NCBI GenBank assembly: GCA_963576785.1
Contig: OY756143.1
Location: 1,488,001 to 1,552,000, forward strand
Reading direction: 5' to 3'
DNA from: Chlorophyllum brunneum
Taxonomy: Eukaryota; Basidiomycota; Agaricomycetes; Agaricales; Agaricaceae
Length of the DNA stretch: 64,000 nt
Below are positions 51,501-63,262 of this stretch, in pieces. The stretch's first letter is position 1, and every line of letters begins with the position of its first letter. Below the pieces are notes generated by a model. It worked only from the letters and a program-made list of their open reading frames with translations, ran no database searches and was not told the DNA's origin. The translations under genes were made by a program, and so were the position numbers.

Positions 51501-53172
51501 GACCTTACTCTGATTGGTATTACTGGTATTGAGGATCCTTTGCGGCCTGGCGTCCGTGACTCCGTTGCAAAATGTCATCGTGCTGGTGTGACTGTCAAGA
51601 TGTGCACTGGTGACAACGTTTTGACTGCGCGCTCGATTGCCAACCAGTGCGGTATCTTTACTCCCGGTGGTATCATCATGGAAGGTCCTGTGTTCCGTCA
51701 TTTGACGCAATCAGAGCGAGTCGAGATTGTCCCTCGCCTCCAGGTCTTAGCCCGTTCGTCGCCCGAGGACAAGAAAGTCTTGGTAGAGACACTGAAGTCT
51801 ATTGGTGAAATTGTTGGCGTCACTGGTGATGGCACTAACGACGGTCCCGCACTCAAGACGGCGAACGTTGGTTTCTCAATGGGTATTGCTGGTACTGAAG
51901 TTGCCAAGGAGGCCTCCGATATCATTCTTATGGACGACAACTTCTCTTCGATAGTGAAGGCCATCATGTGGGGACGCTGCGTGAATGATGCGGTTCGCAA
52001 GTTCTTGCAATTCCAGATCTCTACGAACGTCACCGCTGTTGTGATCACCTTTGTGACTGCTGTTTCCTCAAATCGGGAAGAGTCTGTTCTTACCGCTGTC
52101 CAACTCTTGTGGATCAACATCATCATGGACACATTCGCCGCACTCGCACTCGCCACTGACCCTGCGACAGAGACACTTCTTGACCGTAAACCAGACAAGA
52201 AGACCGCTCCGCTATTCACCACCGACATGTACAAGATGATTTTGTTCCAGTCAATTTATCAAATCATTATCATCTTCATCTTCCACTTCCTCGGCCACCA
52301 GATCCTTGGCTACGATCATTCCGATCATAGCGATTTAATTGTCAAAACTCTCGTGTTCAATACCTTTGTTTTCGCCCAGATATTCAATTCGGTCAATTGT
52401 CGCCGTCTTGACCGGAACCTGAACATTTTTGAGGGAATCCTTAACAACCCGTATTTCATGGGTATAACCATCATCGGTATGTCTTTGGTAATACTCTTTT
52501 CTAACGACTGTTGCCCTGAGACAATTGCCATACAGAACTGGGTGTTCAGGTTCTTATAGTTTTCATCGGGGGCGCGGCTTTCCAGGTCACTCATCTGCCA
52601 GGACGCGAATGGGGAATTTCACTGGCTCTCGGATTCGTTTCGATTCCGTGGGGAGTTTTCGTCCGACTTTTACCGAACGAACCCTTTGAAAAGGCCTTCC
52701 GCGCACTTGGGTTCTTTGGCAGAGAAGAAGAGGTTCTACCATCCGCTCGCCCCGACAAGGAGACATGGAATGGTGCCATCAGCCTCGTCCGAGATAACCT
52801 CGGCTACTTTGCTAATGTTCGCGGTGGCCGCATGCGTGCATCCTCTTTTGTTGGAAAGAGTCGCTCTGCTCGTTTGAGTAACGAACAAGAGAAGATTCCT
52901 GTGTATGTATCCCAAATCGATTCCATGCTCGTACAATATCTCACACCATTATTTTCAGCCCATCAATGATGACGATGGTACCTACTCTGATTGCTGGCAC
53001 CATTGCCACCGGCACACGCGTAATCGCGGGCTCCCTCTCCGACCCAGCTCATGCGGACCCGTCCAAATCTTCTACTGCACTTTGGGACGGCAAGCTCCAA
53101 ATCCATCCCAACACACCCAAGGATGACCCAGTATATGTGCGATTTGGCGGTGGCGGGCATAATGCCGTTTGA
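48561..53172 (+). CDS. PMC1: PMC1-type Ca2+-transporting P-type ATPase
   Basis: Ten exons give 1,375 residues. A long Ser/Thr/Pro-rich N-terminus of about 240 residues includes a Lys-rich stretch. Then come VEWVEGVAIMVAIAIVVLVGSLNDWQKERQF, the actuator motif DESGATGESD, the M4 motif VAVPEGLPLAV, the phosphorylation motif VCTDKTGTLTQ (Asp near residue 620), KGASEIL in the nucleotide-binding domain, GDNVLTARSIA, TGDGTNDGPAL, and M5-M6 LLWINIIMDTFAALALATDP. These identify a plasma-membrane/vacuolar-type Ca2+ pump that exports Ca2+ from the cytosol. Two introns use GC donors (at 50563 and 51422); the first is certain because it splits the invariant PEGLPLAV. Confidence 0.94.
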
Positions 53173-53617
53173 CGAACACACTTTCTATGTTTATGCTTAT
53201 TGGCTCCATAATCTTCCAACTTGACACCTCTACAGGGAGGGTGTTCACTTGGGCCACGACAATAACAACGGGCCGTAAGGTGAGCTGAGACTACAGGCTC
53301 CCCGCCAGTCCAGTCCGCTCTCCTTCGGCATAGATACACGCTTTAATCACTAGACACGCATATTATCGTCGCTAATTATTATCAGTAATCACCGTCGTTC
53401 GTTCTTGGCATCGTTTTTTTATTATTCATCACAAGCATAGGGTACCGGTCCTACCTCGCTTTCATGTTCATCACCATTGGCTAAGGCATAGCAATTATAG
53501 TTTAAACTCATCTATGCATCACGTATATATTTACGACCCACTTCAATTCATAAAGCAGTAGTCAAAGTCTCGATGTTATGAAAACCAAATTTAAATTTGT
53601 GCGCCGAGGCGGAGTGG
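53173..53617. other. Spacer between PMC1 and the tRNA-Pro pair
   Basis: 445 bp of AT-rich 3' sequence. No gene recognised. Confidence 0.5.
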
Positions 53618-53622
53618 AAAAA
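53618..53622 (-). terminator. Pol III terminator of first tRNA-Pro
   Basis: Five A residues on the plus strand, i.e. a T5 run two bases beyond the tRNA 3' end on the minus strand. Confidence 0.65.
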
Positions 53623-53624
53623 GA

Positions 53625-53708
53625 GGGCTTCGCCGGGAATCGAACCCGGGCCACTTGCAAGTTGCGGTATGACCCAAAGCAAGTATCGTACCTCTAGACT
53701 ACGAAGCC
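53625..53708 (-). tRNA. tRNA-Pro (anticodon TGG) with 13-base intron, copy 1
   Basis: Perfect acceptor stem GGCTTCG/CGAAGCC, T arm CCGGG-TTCGATT-CCCGG, and anticodon stem CTTGC/GCAAG. The loop begins TTTGGG, giving anticodon TGG, and is extended by an intron of about 13 bases after position 37. Confidence 0.88.
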
Positions 53709-53866
53709 TTGGAGTGGAGTTGGTGAATTAGCTCTGTTACGCCTGTGCAAGGAAAGATCTGGTAAGAAAGAGCGGCGCCTGCATCGTAAGAGCGCAGGAT
53801 ATGTCTCCCGTGTTGCTCAGGGACGTGGGACGTGGTGACTCCGAGAGGAGGTATCAGGCTGGCGAT

Positions 53867-53872
53867 AAAAAA
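53867..53872 (-). terminator. Pol III terminator of second tRNA-Pro
   Basis: Six A residues on the plus strand, a T6 run four bases beyond the tRNA 3' end on the minus strand. Confidence 0.65.
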
Positions 53873-53876
53873 GCGA

Positions 53877-53956
53877 GGGCTTCGCCGGGAATCGAACCCG
53901 GGCCACTTGCAGTTGTGGGGCCCAAAGCAAGTATCGTACCTCTAGACTACGAAGCC
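53877..53956 (-). tRNA. tRNA-Pro (anticodon TGG) with 9-base intron, copy 2
   Basis: The mature sequence is the same as copy 1 (same acceptor, D, anticodon and T arms), but the anticodon-loop intron is shorter, about 9 bases, and unrelated in sequence. It lies about 170 bp from copy 1 in the same orientation. Confidence 0.88.
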
Positions 53957-54182
53957 TCGTGGGGAGGGGGTGTGGTGGTGGATAGGAGATATGGAACACG
54001 CGACGCGCTGCTCAACGCGAGTGTCGATGGCGGCGGGGTTGTGGGATGGACGGGATGGAGGTCGGCGGGTGTGTGAATGGCGGAGTGTTCCTGGCAGAAC
54101 ATGTTTGGAGTGGCTTTCGTTTGAGACCAAACTCTGACCCTGTCCGCGTGTTGTCGCGGACCATTGTCTCCTGCCACCCACA

Positions 54183-55672
54183 ATGGCCTTTTTCTCAAGT
54201 ACCAATCCTACCCCGGTTGCTGCCACAAGCTCCTCCAGTGGCGACAAAGACGTCGAGGTCAGCGACCCACCGACAGACTCCATTTCATCTCTTTCTTTCT
54301 CAGGTCAAGCCGACTATTTGGCTGTTGGAAGTTGGGACAATAGCGTGCGTGCTTCACCTCACCGAAGCCGAATATCCGTTGCAACTCTTGTATATTCAGG
54401 TCCGGATTTACGAAGTTGGGGCAGCTGGCCAAACCCAAGGCAGGGCAGTTTACCAGCACCAGGGCCCCGTATTGTCCACCTGTTGGAACAAAGTGTGCCA
54501 CCCCTCGCTCTTGCTGTCCCGTTAATCGTAACTCACCACTCTCCATAGGAAGGAAACAAGATTTTTTCCGGAGGCGCTGACAATGCAGGTCGTATGTTCG
54601 ACGTGACGACTGGCCAAACCACTCAAGTTGCCCAACATGACGGCCCCATCAAGGTCGTCAAATGGATTGATACACCTCAAACAGGTATTCTAGCTACGGG
54701 CAGCTGGGACAAAACAATCAAGGTATGAAACCAGACCCCCCTGTTCTCGCTGGCTCTCATATTCTTCCAGTATTGGGATATCAGATCGCAGAACCCCGTC
54801 GCCACTGTGCAACTACCTGAGAGATGCTACACCTTTGATGTTCAGTATCCTGTCCTCGTCGTCGGAACCGCTGAGCGCCACGTTCAAATCTTCAATCTCA
54901 ACAACCCAAACACTGCGTACAAGGTCAATAACATCAGCTTTCCTCTCCAAGAGTCAACCACTAAACACTACTCCCGTAGACAATAACATCTCCTTTGAAA
55001 TGGCAGACTCGCGTCATATCGTGTTTCACCGCTTCGCAGAATAGTGGATTTGCAGTAGGCAGTGTTGAGGGACGTGTCGCTATTCAGTGAGTCCTGGTGC
55101 CCTTCCACAGTGTACGACTCACCAGATTTTTTCTTCTTAGATATGTCGAAGATTCCGAGGCTTCGTAAGCCCTTCTGCCAAGCTTCCGTACATCTCGCTA
55201 ACTCTCAACTAGTAATAACTTCTCCTTCAAATGTCACCGTCGGGATTCAAACCCTACTACTAAAGACCAGGCCCTAGTCTACGCCGTCAACGATATCTCT
55301 TTCCATCCCGTCCATGGAACATTTTCTACATGCGGTATGCACCGTTGCTCCCACCCACGAATCAAACCTAACTTTCGTAAGGCTCCGACGGAACCATTCA
55401 CTTCTGGGACAAAGACGCTCGAACACGTCTGAAGAGTGAGCAACTATTGCGTAGCTTCGTGTCTTTCGTTGTGCCCACTGATTACCTTAGGTTTCGAAGC
55501 CGCACCTGGACCGATTGCTTGTTCCGCATTCAACCGCACTGGTAGCATCTTTGCGTACGCCGTTTCCTACGATTGGTCGAAAGGTCACTCTGGCATGACC
55601 CCCGGAATGCCCAACAAGGTGATGCTGCATGCCTGTAAGGACGAGGAAGTCAGGAAGAGGCCCAGGAAATAG
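54183..55672 (+). CDS. RAE1: mRNA export factor Rae1/Gle2 (WD40)
   Basis: Nine exons give 356 residues forming a seven-bladed WD40 propeller. Signatures: EVSDPPTDSISSLSFS, YLAVGSWDNSVRIYEV, GPVLSTCWN, IFSGGADNAGRMFDV, ILATGSWDKTIKYWD, LPERCYTFDVQYP and AYAVSYDWSKGHSG near the C-terminus. Rae1/Gle2 binds the GLEBS motif of a nucleoporin (Nup98/Nup116) at the nuclear pore in mRNA export. One exon is only 24 nt (55141-55164). Length and motif order match the family exactly. Confidence 0.95.
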
Positions 55673-57629
55673 TCTGCTCATTTCGCCGATGCTTTTTTGT
55701 ATCTGTTGCTCCATGTTACTTCTTGTACTCACCTATTCACAAACTGTTGCTCTATTCAAGCCGATGGTTTTTTATGCACCTTCGAGGCAACCAATGCCTT
55801 AGCATCTCAGCTAAAAAGTATGACTCAAATTTCAATGATATAAAGTACGGGAATGTTAGGTATGCTGTATTCCAGCAGTTCAATGTCTACAGTAGGAAGT
55901 GAGCCTGATCGTAATACGGATACTAGTGAGGGTTATATCCAGGAACAAGCCATTCTATTAGCAAACACCCACACCCCGATCTACGCGAGCTGTTTACCGA
56001 TACATAAATAAATTCGAGAAGAGCGCTATAGCCTGCATGCACACTGTTCATGAAACATCGTTGGTTCGAGATTATCCTTGGAGAGCCATCGCTCTGGGAC
56101 GAACAACTCAGGGTACGGCGCGAAATTTCGAGTCCCTACGAATCAGAGCAAACGCAATAGATGCCGCAGTATTGGAAGAAGACTCTAGCATGTGGAAACG
56201 ATGAGGTTTGGAGTTCCACCGGAAACGGGTGAGCTGGTGAGGTGTCCGATCAGGGTTTCGTCTGTGTCCTTCTTTACCTCTCTCTCTCCGAAATCGCTGA
56301 CGGAAAGAGACCAAAGACGCAGAGATTTGGAGACTGCGGAGAATCAATTCACAAAACATTCTAGAAGGTTGTGATTGAGTTCAACTCGCAGCATGGCGTT
56401 CAGTAGCGCAATTGTACTTGCTCCTGCTCCTTCACAAATCATCTCCGAGGCCTTCGTCGTCGTTCCACGCTCGTTCGCAGACCTTGCGGCATCTCACCAC
56501 GAAATTGGAGGTGGCCACAAGAACATTTATCACTGTATTCTCTCCAGTCATGGTTTGGCTCAAATCATCGAGCTGGCTTCAGTAGTTAGAAGATTTAAGC
56601 ATACCGTTGCTCATAACCTCGTACATGACGAGCGTTTTCTCTACTCTACCATCCCCATCGATCTCATACACGAATTGTGAGCAAGGAGTCCTGGAAAGTA
56701 TTCTCGCGGCTTACAAAATAGTAAGTAGAACATATCTTTTTTTGGAGATCCCTATTCCATCCGTTTCATGTCGCGACCAACTTGCGGCGTAGCCTCTATA
56801 CCCTTGGACCTGGGTAGGATTAGGAAGTACGAAGTGCGGAACTTCAACCAAAAAAAAGGGCAGGGTCTTGGCTTCGAGGGTACACAAGCCTCGCTCCTAG
56901 ACTCCCCGAAAGGATATTCTCCTTATCCCCACTCTCCATCGTTTCTGGGCCGTCTCCGAATTTGCCGCGGCCAGTTAATCGCTTGGCTCGCCAGAGCATC
57001 CGGGCGAACCTTCACACCATATCGTTCATGACGTCGGCGCTACATATCGAGCCCGTATTCGACGAATTTGCGGATGGTACAACTAAAACCTATTATGTAT
57101 GATGTATGATGCGTGATGAGTGATTTACCCCCTCAAACCCACAGCCTCAGCAAATCCACCATCTTTACTGTGATGAGTATACTCCTTTCTGCTCCTACCG
57201 CCAGTCAGAGTCTTTGCCGGGCCAGAGTGGGGCTCGACTTTCCCGAACTAATATCCCGGTCAGTGGGACGCGTAAAAAGGGGTTAGAGAATGCTTTCTCG
57301 AATCGAAACACCCATGAGGGGTTCGCTGCGTTTCGTGTCGGAGATAGGAACTCTATTCGCACCTGTTTCAGGGACTTGTGCTGCTGCGGGGGAGTGTGTT
57401 GGGAGCCCAGTCTATGTGCATACTTTGCGGAGGGTTGTGCCTGGGTACTGCGCCAGAAAGTATCATATAGAAAGCACACAGATAGAGATGCCAAGTCCAG
57501 ACACACCCATGTTGATAGCTGGATGGCGTTGGCTGATGCTTCCAAGCTGCGCTTATTTCGATCCGTGGACAGGAAAAGGGATTCTTAATTGATTACTTGC
57601 ACTATGATACTTGGTACAGCCGCGAGGAA
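55673..57629. other. Gene-poor region
   Basis: Nearly 2 kb between Rae1 and the P450. Apart from the weak open frame at 56393-56680, nothing is recognised. A short imprecise repeat of ATGTATG/GTGATGAG near 57095-57125 was noted. Confidence 0.45.
56393..56680 (+). CDS. Weak open reading frame, 95 codons
   Basis: Begins MAFSSAIVLAPAPSQIISEAF and stays open for 95 codons with C-rich third positions at first. I do not recognise the product, and no good splice extension was found. It may be a gene fragment. Confidence 0.2.
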   Translation: MAFSSAIVLAPAPSQIISEAFVVVPRSFADLAASHHEIGGGHKNIYHCILSSHGLAQIIELASVVRRFKHTVAHNLVHDERFLYSTIPIDLIHEL

Positions 57630-59900
57630 TCAATGTCGACGAGTCAAGACAATAGGTAGGGATCCTTTTGAAATGATGTAATAGTCCCCGATATTGTTCT
57701 CGTACTGGTGTGGATCGTACCCAGGGGCGAAGTTCAATTCAAAGTGGTGCAGGAGTGAACAGATTGCCATACGCATTTCCATATACGCCAGCTGCTTGCC
57801 AACGCAGTTTGCTGGACCATAAGACAATGCGAGGAAAGCGTTCCGATTGAGGACATTAGAAGGAAAATTTCCGGCTCCAATGCCTGTCTTAGGTCCTCAG
57901 GAAGCCACCTCTCCGGAAGGAATGAATCTGGACAGGGAGAAAAGTTGCGGGGGTCTTTGTGAACCATAAAAAAGGGGATGAAAGCGGCTGTGCCTTCTGC
58001 CAGAATGCTGAGCCAAATCATTAGATGAGGATCGGCCTGAAAACAACGGGGAAGCCTACTATCGTCCAATCATCGCCGCGCCAGTCCCGCGTTTGACTTC
58101 TCTCTGAGAACCACTTGGAACAGGAGGCAGAATTCGAAGAGATTCGGTTCTAAATTGTGGAGTTCGTAATAGTCTCAAATTCTCAAATCGAGCGGACCGA
58201 CTCACAGTGCGGCGTTTAGGTAGACCAGTCGTGCTTGCTTGTCTGGATTCATTAAATCACATTCTAAACTGTCCACTTCTCTCTGGACTCGCTCATAAGC
58301 CCTTGGATGCCGCATGATATGATAGATGAAGTTTGCAAGTGCGCATGTCGTAGTATCAGCAACCGCAATAATCGCTAAAGAACCTAGGGAGTAGCAGCAA
58401 CACCTCGAGTCCACAGTTTATAGCAAGAGAAGGATCGACTTACTGTCACTCAGGATCTCGGCATTGGTGGGTTTCTGTTCCAAAACGCCATCCTCATCGA
58501 TCTGGAGCAGGTGCAGGTTGGTATGGAGATCGGGGCGCGAGCAATGGCTTTACCAAGTGGTGAAACAAATCTTTGTGAGGTGAACCTTGGAGTTGACGGT
58601 TCAATACTCTGCTGACTGTATATTCGCGGTATTGCTTGACGCCCAGTAGAAAAGGAATCAATTTGGCCAGTAAAAATATTTACCTTCCAAACCATGGGAT
58701 CAATCCGAGAAAGAATAGGGTCCTGCGTTGGTAGTATCAGTATCCTGCTTGTCTTGGGTGGATAGAGCGAACCTACTTTTGGGAGCCTTCGAGTAGGTGC
58801 CACAGGTTGTCTTTGTCTCCGTTTTTCATCATTTCTGGACCTTCGCCGAAGCTGAGAACGATGAATGGCCAGCACGGAACTGACAGGTAAAATCACTCAC
58901 ACTATATCGCCCATTACATCAAAGCTAACTTCCGTGAGATAGGTCATTTTACGGGGTTATCTAAGCCCATACGTATAATAGCCCATCCATTCGCTCATAT
59001 CGACCGGTGCGGTTGTCTTCCGGGAAAGCAACTCAATCATCTGTTGCGTTCGCGCGATCAGGAATCCTTCATAGTGTTTGAGAGACCCAGAGTTCAGTGC
59101 GCGTAACCAGGGTTTTCGGCGTCGAATATGCTCTTTCTTGTCCCGTATCCCGACGAGGTTTCTTGCCGGGGCGGATTGTGGCTGTCGTCCCTCCCAGACT
59201 ACAGCAGCATTAGCGACTGTGGCGTAACCATATCACCGGTGGTACTGACATTGGCCTTTGGGTTGCCCCGAAGGGCCCATAAGAGGCTCAATGGCGGATG
59301 GATGCACAATGGACACTTCGTTCGGACCTGTCGGTACAAACAAGGACAAGTTTCAATTCACTTCGTGACTGAGAAGGGGATATGACAACCTATCCTCACG
59401 ATCTCGCCATATTTCTCGTGCAATGCAGCAAGCATTTTGTACTGTTTTCCACGGCGCGTAGCCAGAGCCCAGTATATTTTGGAAACTTTACAGGGGAAGG
59501 GGCCCGGGTATTGAGCAAGAGGATGCCAGGGGGATGAACGATGAACGAGTATTGATCCTATCAGTGTAACGTGGAAGTAGGCCAAACTCTTGAAAATCCC
59601 TCGAAGAATACCCCCAGAGTTGTCGCCAAACAACATATGTATGCACGTTGGTACTCCAAGAAGAAGCATAGAGAGGCGCAATAGCCAAGTACTCTCGTCA
59701 TGCCTAAAAGCCTGATGCACGAGCTGAAAACGTATGATGGTGAGCGGAAGTTCACGTCGAACGTTGAACGTTGGGTGTTGAATAAGAAGCGGTGGCACTT
59801 TCCACGTACTAAAGCCGCTGCCAACATCAATATAAGATACATTATAAGTCCGACCACAATAAGCGGTGGAAATTGAAGACAGGGGACGGGGACGGACCAA
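57630..59900 (-). CDS. Cytochrome P450 with apparent frameshift before the haem loop
   Basis: A microsomal monooxygenase of the agaricomycete type. N-terminal hydrophobic segments lead to PWHPLAQYPGPFP, then LHEKYGEIVRIG, RDKKEHIRRRKPWLRALN, KNGDKDNLWHLLEGSQ, KDLFHHL, the I-helix AIIAVADTTTCALAN, ESLRILPPVPSGSQRE, DPRNFSP and FLPERWLPE. The haem loop LSYGPANCVGKQLAYMEMR has Leu where Phe is usual. Between PERW and the haem loop the frame changes by one base (about 57890-57903) and no intron fits, so this is a disabling frameshift or a sequence error. The exact start is uncertain; 59900 is the first Met of the open frame, and the first secure P450 sequence begins near 59720. Substrate unknown; ERG3 lies next to it. 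Confidence 0.78.
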
Positions 59901-60436
59901 CGCGCTACACCGGGTACCCCCAGTGGTATTACAGTAAACCAGGGTCCTGTACCTGTCGACTGATGGCCATGCAGGGACCCGTCATTGCTAATACAGTTAC
60001 ATGACCCCTGAACGACAAGGTGATAACGATGACCGTTCGTGCATGGTGCGTATTCAACTATCAGAAATTGTTGTCGTGATCCGGGGAGGGCCCAGTGTGA
60101 TTTCTTGTGAGCAAAAGAGTGACAGTCACAGGCACTGCATTCACCCGTAACTCTTTTTTATTTTATTTCAAAAAATCTACCCTGTTTTCAGGGGTGTACC
60201 AAAGTACAATGGGTGCCCAATCACAGTCCCTCGAGGTAGGCTACACCCAAAGTACCCTCGCAGTCGGTTCCGCTTCTACCTCTCCACTACAATGTCGTGG
60301 TGAAGAGTGGGACAGCCACATGATATCACATCAATTAATTGTCAATAAACTAGACTACGAGTAATATTGTCCAGTGAACCAACCACCCAATGGAAAAAAA
60401 TAGATATTTATATTTATAATATCGTGAATCAAACAA
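59901..60436. other. Spacer between P450 and ERG3
   Basis: 536 bp that must contain the P450 promoter. No gene or clear motif seen. Confidence 0.5.
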
Positions 60437-61671
60437 TTACTCTTTCTTCAAAGCCTGAACTTCTAAAAGAGGATCTAGTGAAGACTCGGGATGACGATAT
60501 GATTTCCCAACACGGTCCGCCCACGTGAAATACTAGGGAGGATTCTCGGTGAAAGAAAGTAAGCAACGACGAAGCAACGACATACCTGACCATAGTTGCA
60601 GGTGAAATAGAGATGATGCAATGTGTGGTGAGCGGGTCCATTAATGACTTTCTCCAGAGGATGTCCCGTAATCATATCAGAGTCGTGAATCTAAATATAG
60701 ATCAGCACTAACCGAATCTAGGAATTAGCTGTGACGTACGAAAATACTCCAGAAGTTCACCGCAACAAACAGACAGAGGTAAACCATGCGATGAAGGGGA
60801 AAAATGAAGATGAAAAGGTGGTAAGGAACCGACTGAAAATAACCATCGACTGGATGGAATGCATGCGAGGCGAAGGGGGTCGGGACTGGGAATGTACAAT
60901 TAGCTCTACTTGACGCACATGTGGAAAAATGGAGCTCACCGATCCACTTGTGATGGGGCTTGTGGAATATCTTGTAAAGCACGGGGAGATGGAGCCAACG
61001 ATGAATCCAATAGATACAGTAGTCAGTGAATAAAAGGAAACTAAACGAGGAATGAGACAGTTGAGGCTGAACGTTCTCGCAAAATAGTAGCTATCAAGCA
61101 CTCACAACGGCACAGATAGCACAAGATATGTCCAACCGTACGTGTCTAGTCCATCATATAGTCTGGAATAACCCATGACCTCGGCTTGAAACCAGGGTAG
61201 TGTCAAAAGCATCATGATAGGGAAGGCTTGGAGGCTCGTTTGTATTTCAAGCTTGACTTGATTTTTGAGGAAGCGAGGATGTCGCATCATGTCGTGGTTG
61301 AAAATAAAGGCATAGGACAGTCCAGCAAAAAGGAAATATAGGATATGAATGCCAATTAGTGTGAGGACTATGAGAGAGAGGAGCTGCCGGGGAATATAAT
61401 CGCGTGGCCAGGCAGACACTTGGGGTATCGACTGCGATGTAAGGGAATGTGCGGATAGCGAAGCAATGCTGTCAGCGGTAATGGGGGGGTGTGGTAGTCG
61501 TGAAATCAACTGGGCCCATTTTGAGGTCGATGCAACGACGGGGAGGACGGGTGAAGTGAGGTTGGCCGAGTTGGCGAAGTGGGACGCACTTGCAAAAGCA
61601 GAAAGGGGAACGACGTTAGCCCAAACGCGGTCGAGAAGATAGTCATCGCAGATTTGCAACACTAAATCCAT
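60437..61671 (-). CDS. ERG3: C-5 sterol desaturase (ERG3)
   Basis: Five exons (61106-61671, 60940-61040, 60740-60885, 60586-60690, 60437-60532) give 337 residues. It is an ER di-iron enzyme introducing the C5 double bond of ergosterol. The three His boxes are intact: HRWLH, HKPHH, and HTLHH followed by [16 protein letters not shown]. The N-terminus [18 protein letters not shown], several membrane segments ([21 protein letters not shown]) and [20 protein letters not shown] agree with the family. The start Met at 61671 matches the usual ERG3 beginning. Confidence 0.95.
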
Positions 61672-63262
61672 GGTGAGCGATGTGTAACAACCGTTGTGGC
61701 CAGATAATCACCGCAGTGAGAATGACATTTCTTTTATGTGGTTTTCGCATGCACAATCAGACCACTTTTTTCTTCACGTGAGCGGTTTCGATAAGATATT
61801 CTGGGCGTGCTGACAAATCAGAATGACATAATCTCCGAGAGGATGGAAGTTCCCTGGAGTTACTCATCCGATGCATCATGCGGCAGTGAAAGCGACCAGG
61901 CTACACCCAAACACGTTAGCGAAGTACTAGATTTGTTTTGACCGGGATGTACGAGTTTTATCTGGATCATTCGGACAGTCGACAGACCCCCGAGTTATAA
62001 GTCAGCAGTCCGTCATTATCAGCAGCCCTGAGGATACCCCCCGAATGATCCATGCAGGCTTATTGGGTGAGTATTAGGCAAGAGGTTGTAGTGAATACTG
62101 AAGAAAAAAACCCCATCTCTGCAGAGGACCCAACTCCACAGCGTTGAGCTAGCGGGAATCCTCTGAATCCTGATTGTTCCTAGACAGATATGGGTCATGA
62201 CGGCAAGACTGTACTGCCAACTGGTGCCACAGACATCGAGTGGTTACTCTAAGTATTCATTTTTTTCCCCGGAGAGGCATTTCGATGCGTTACCACGGAC
62301 AGCTGTGGCAGCTATTCTCAACGCATGACGCTATCACGATGCGGCAATGTTGACTAACAGCAACAATGCCAGCTCTCGAAGCCGTTACCTTCTTCGGACG
62401 ATTCGATGAACCCTTTCCATTCTGTCTCCAAATATTAATAGACTATGGTGGGAGAACTTATTACTTTGTCCACGCTGACCCTCAGAGCTCAGAGGTGCCA
62501 ACTTAGTGCGTCACAGAGCAGGGGCTCGCGATTTTCTGGAGCCACGGCGGATGACGACGAAGAGCTGCAATCAAATTGCGTTCTAGCACCGAAGCTCATA
62601 GGCAGGTAGCGCTATTGTGGTGCTAGTAAACGGGGAAATTGCCTCATCGGCCATATGGCAGCCCAGATAAATAGTGGGTAAAATCGAGCAAATTCGAGTC
62701 AATGAAATGAAGCCTATTTCAGTGTGTGCCTGTGTGATACAGGCAGGTTATGTGAGTAGCAGAGGCAAAATGCATTAAGGATGCTATGATTCGCCCCGTC
62801 ATGTGTGAAGTTGTGTGACGATGTCACCCAAGTAGTTCACACTGGTGGGAGGTCGGCACCGAATGTGGGAACCATGATACTCTCTAAGATCGCGCTGGCG
62901 GATATACCAAATGCGTACTCCGGCACCACACTTGCAAAGCAGAGGTCTTCTCAGCCCGACCAATGGCAGATCTGATATGATGCTCCATGAGCATGAGACT
63001 ACCCGCGCCGGGGCTGAACGATCGCAACAAAGTTGCTAAAATAACTCGTGTTTACCCAAACTACTGGTGTTTTGCAATGCTGGTCGTCCTCATTGGGCGT
63101 CACTCTGTGTGTGTTGGGGTTATTGTTGGGAATGCGTACACGGCGGTCGCGCACCTTTTCGTGGTTATGGGAATGCTAGGTCACCCTTATAAAATACTCG
63201 GAAGCAACATCTTCCCCTTCTTAGTGTCTTGATCAAGGATACTTGTCCTGCTGCGTACCAGA
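61672..63262. other. Gene-poor region before the secreted-protein gene
   Basis: 1.6 kb containing the ERG3 promoter and the promoter of the next gene. No transposon, RNA gene or reliable coding sequence seen. Confidence 0.5.
63188..63194 (+). promoter_or_regulatory. TATA box of the secreted-protein gene
   Basis: A canonical TATAAAA about 70 bp upstream of the start codon, well placed for a short 5' leader. Confidence 0.65.

Noticed and set aside
55240..55262. tRNA B-box-like sequence (GGGTTTGAATCCC on the minus strand)
   Set aside because: It falls inside a Rae1 exon and no cloverleaf can be formed around it.
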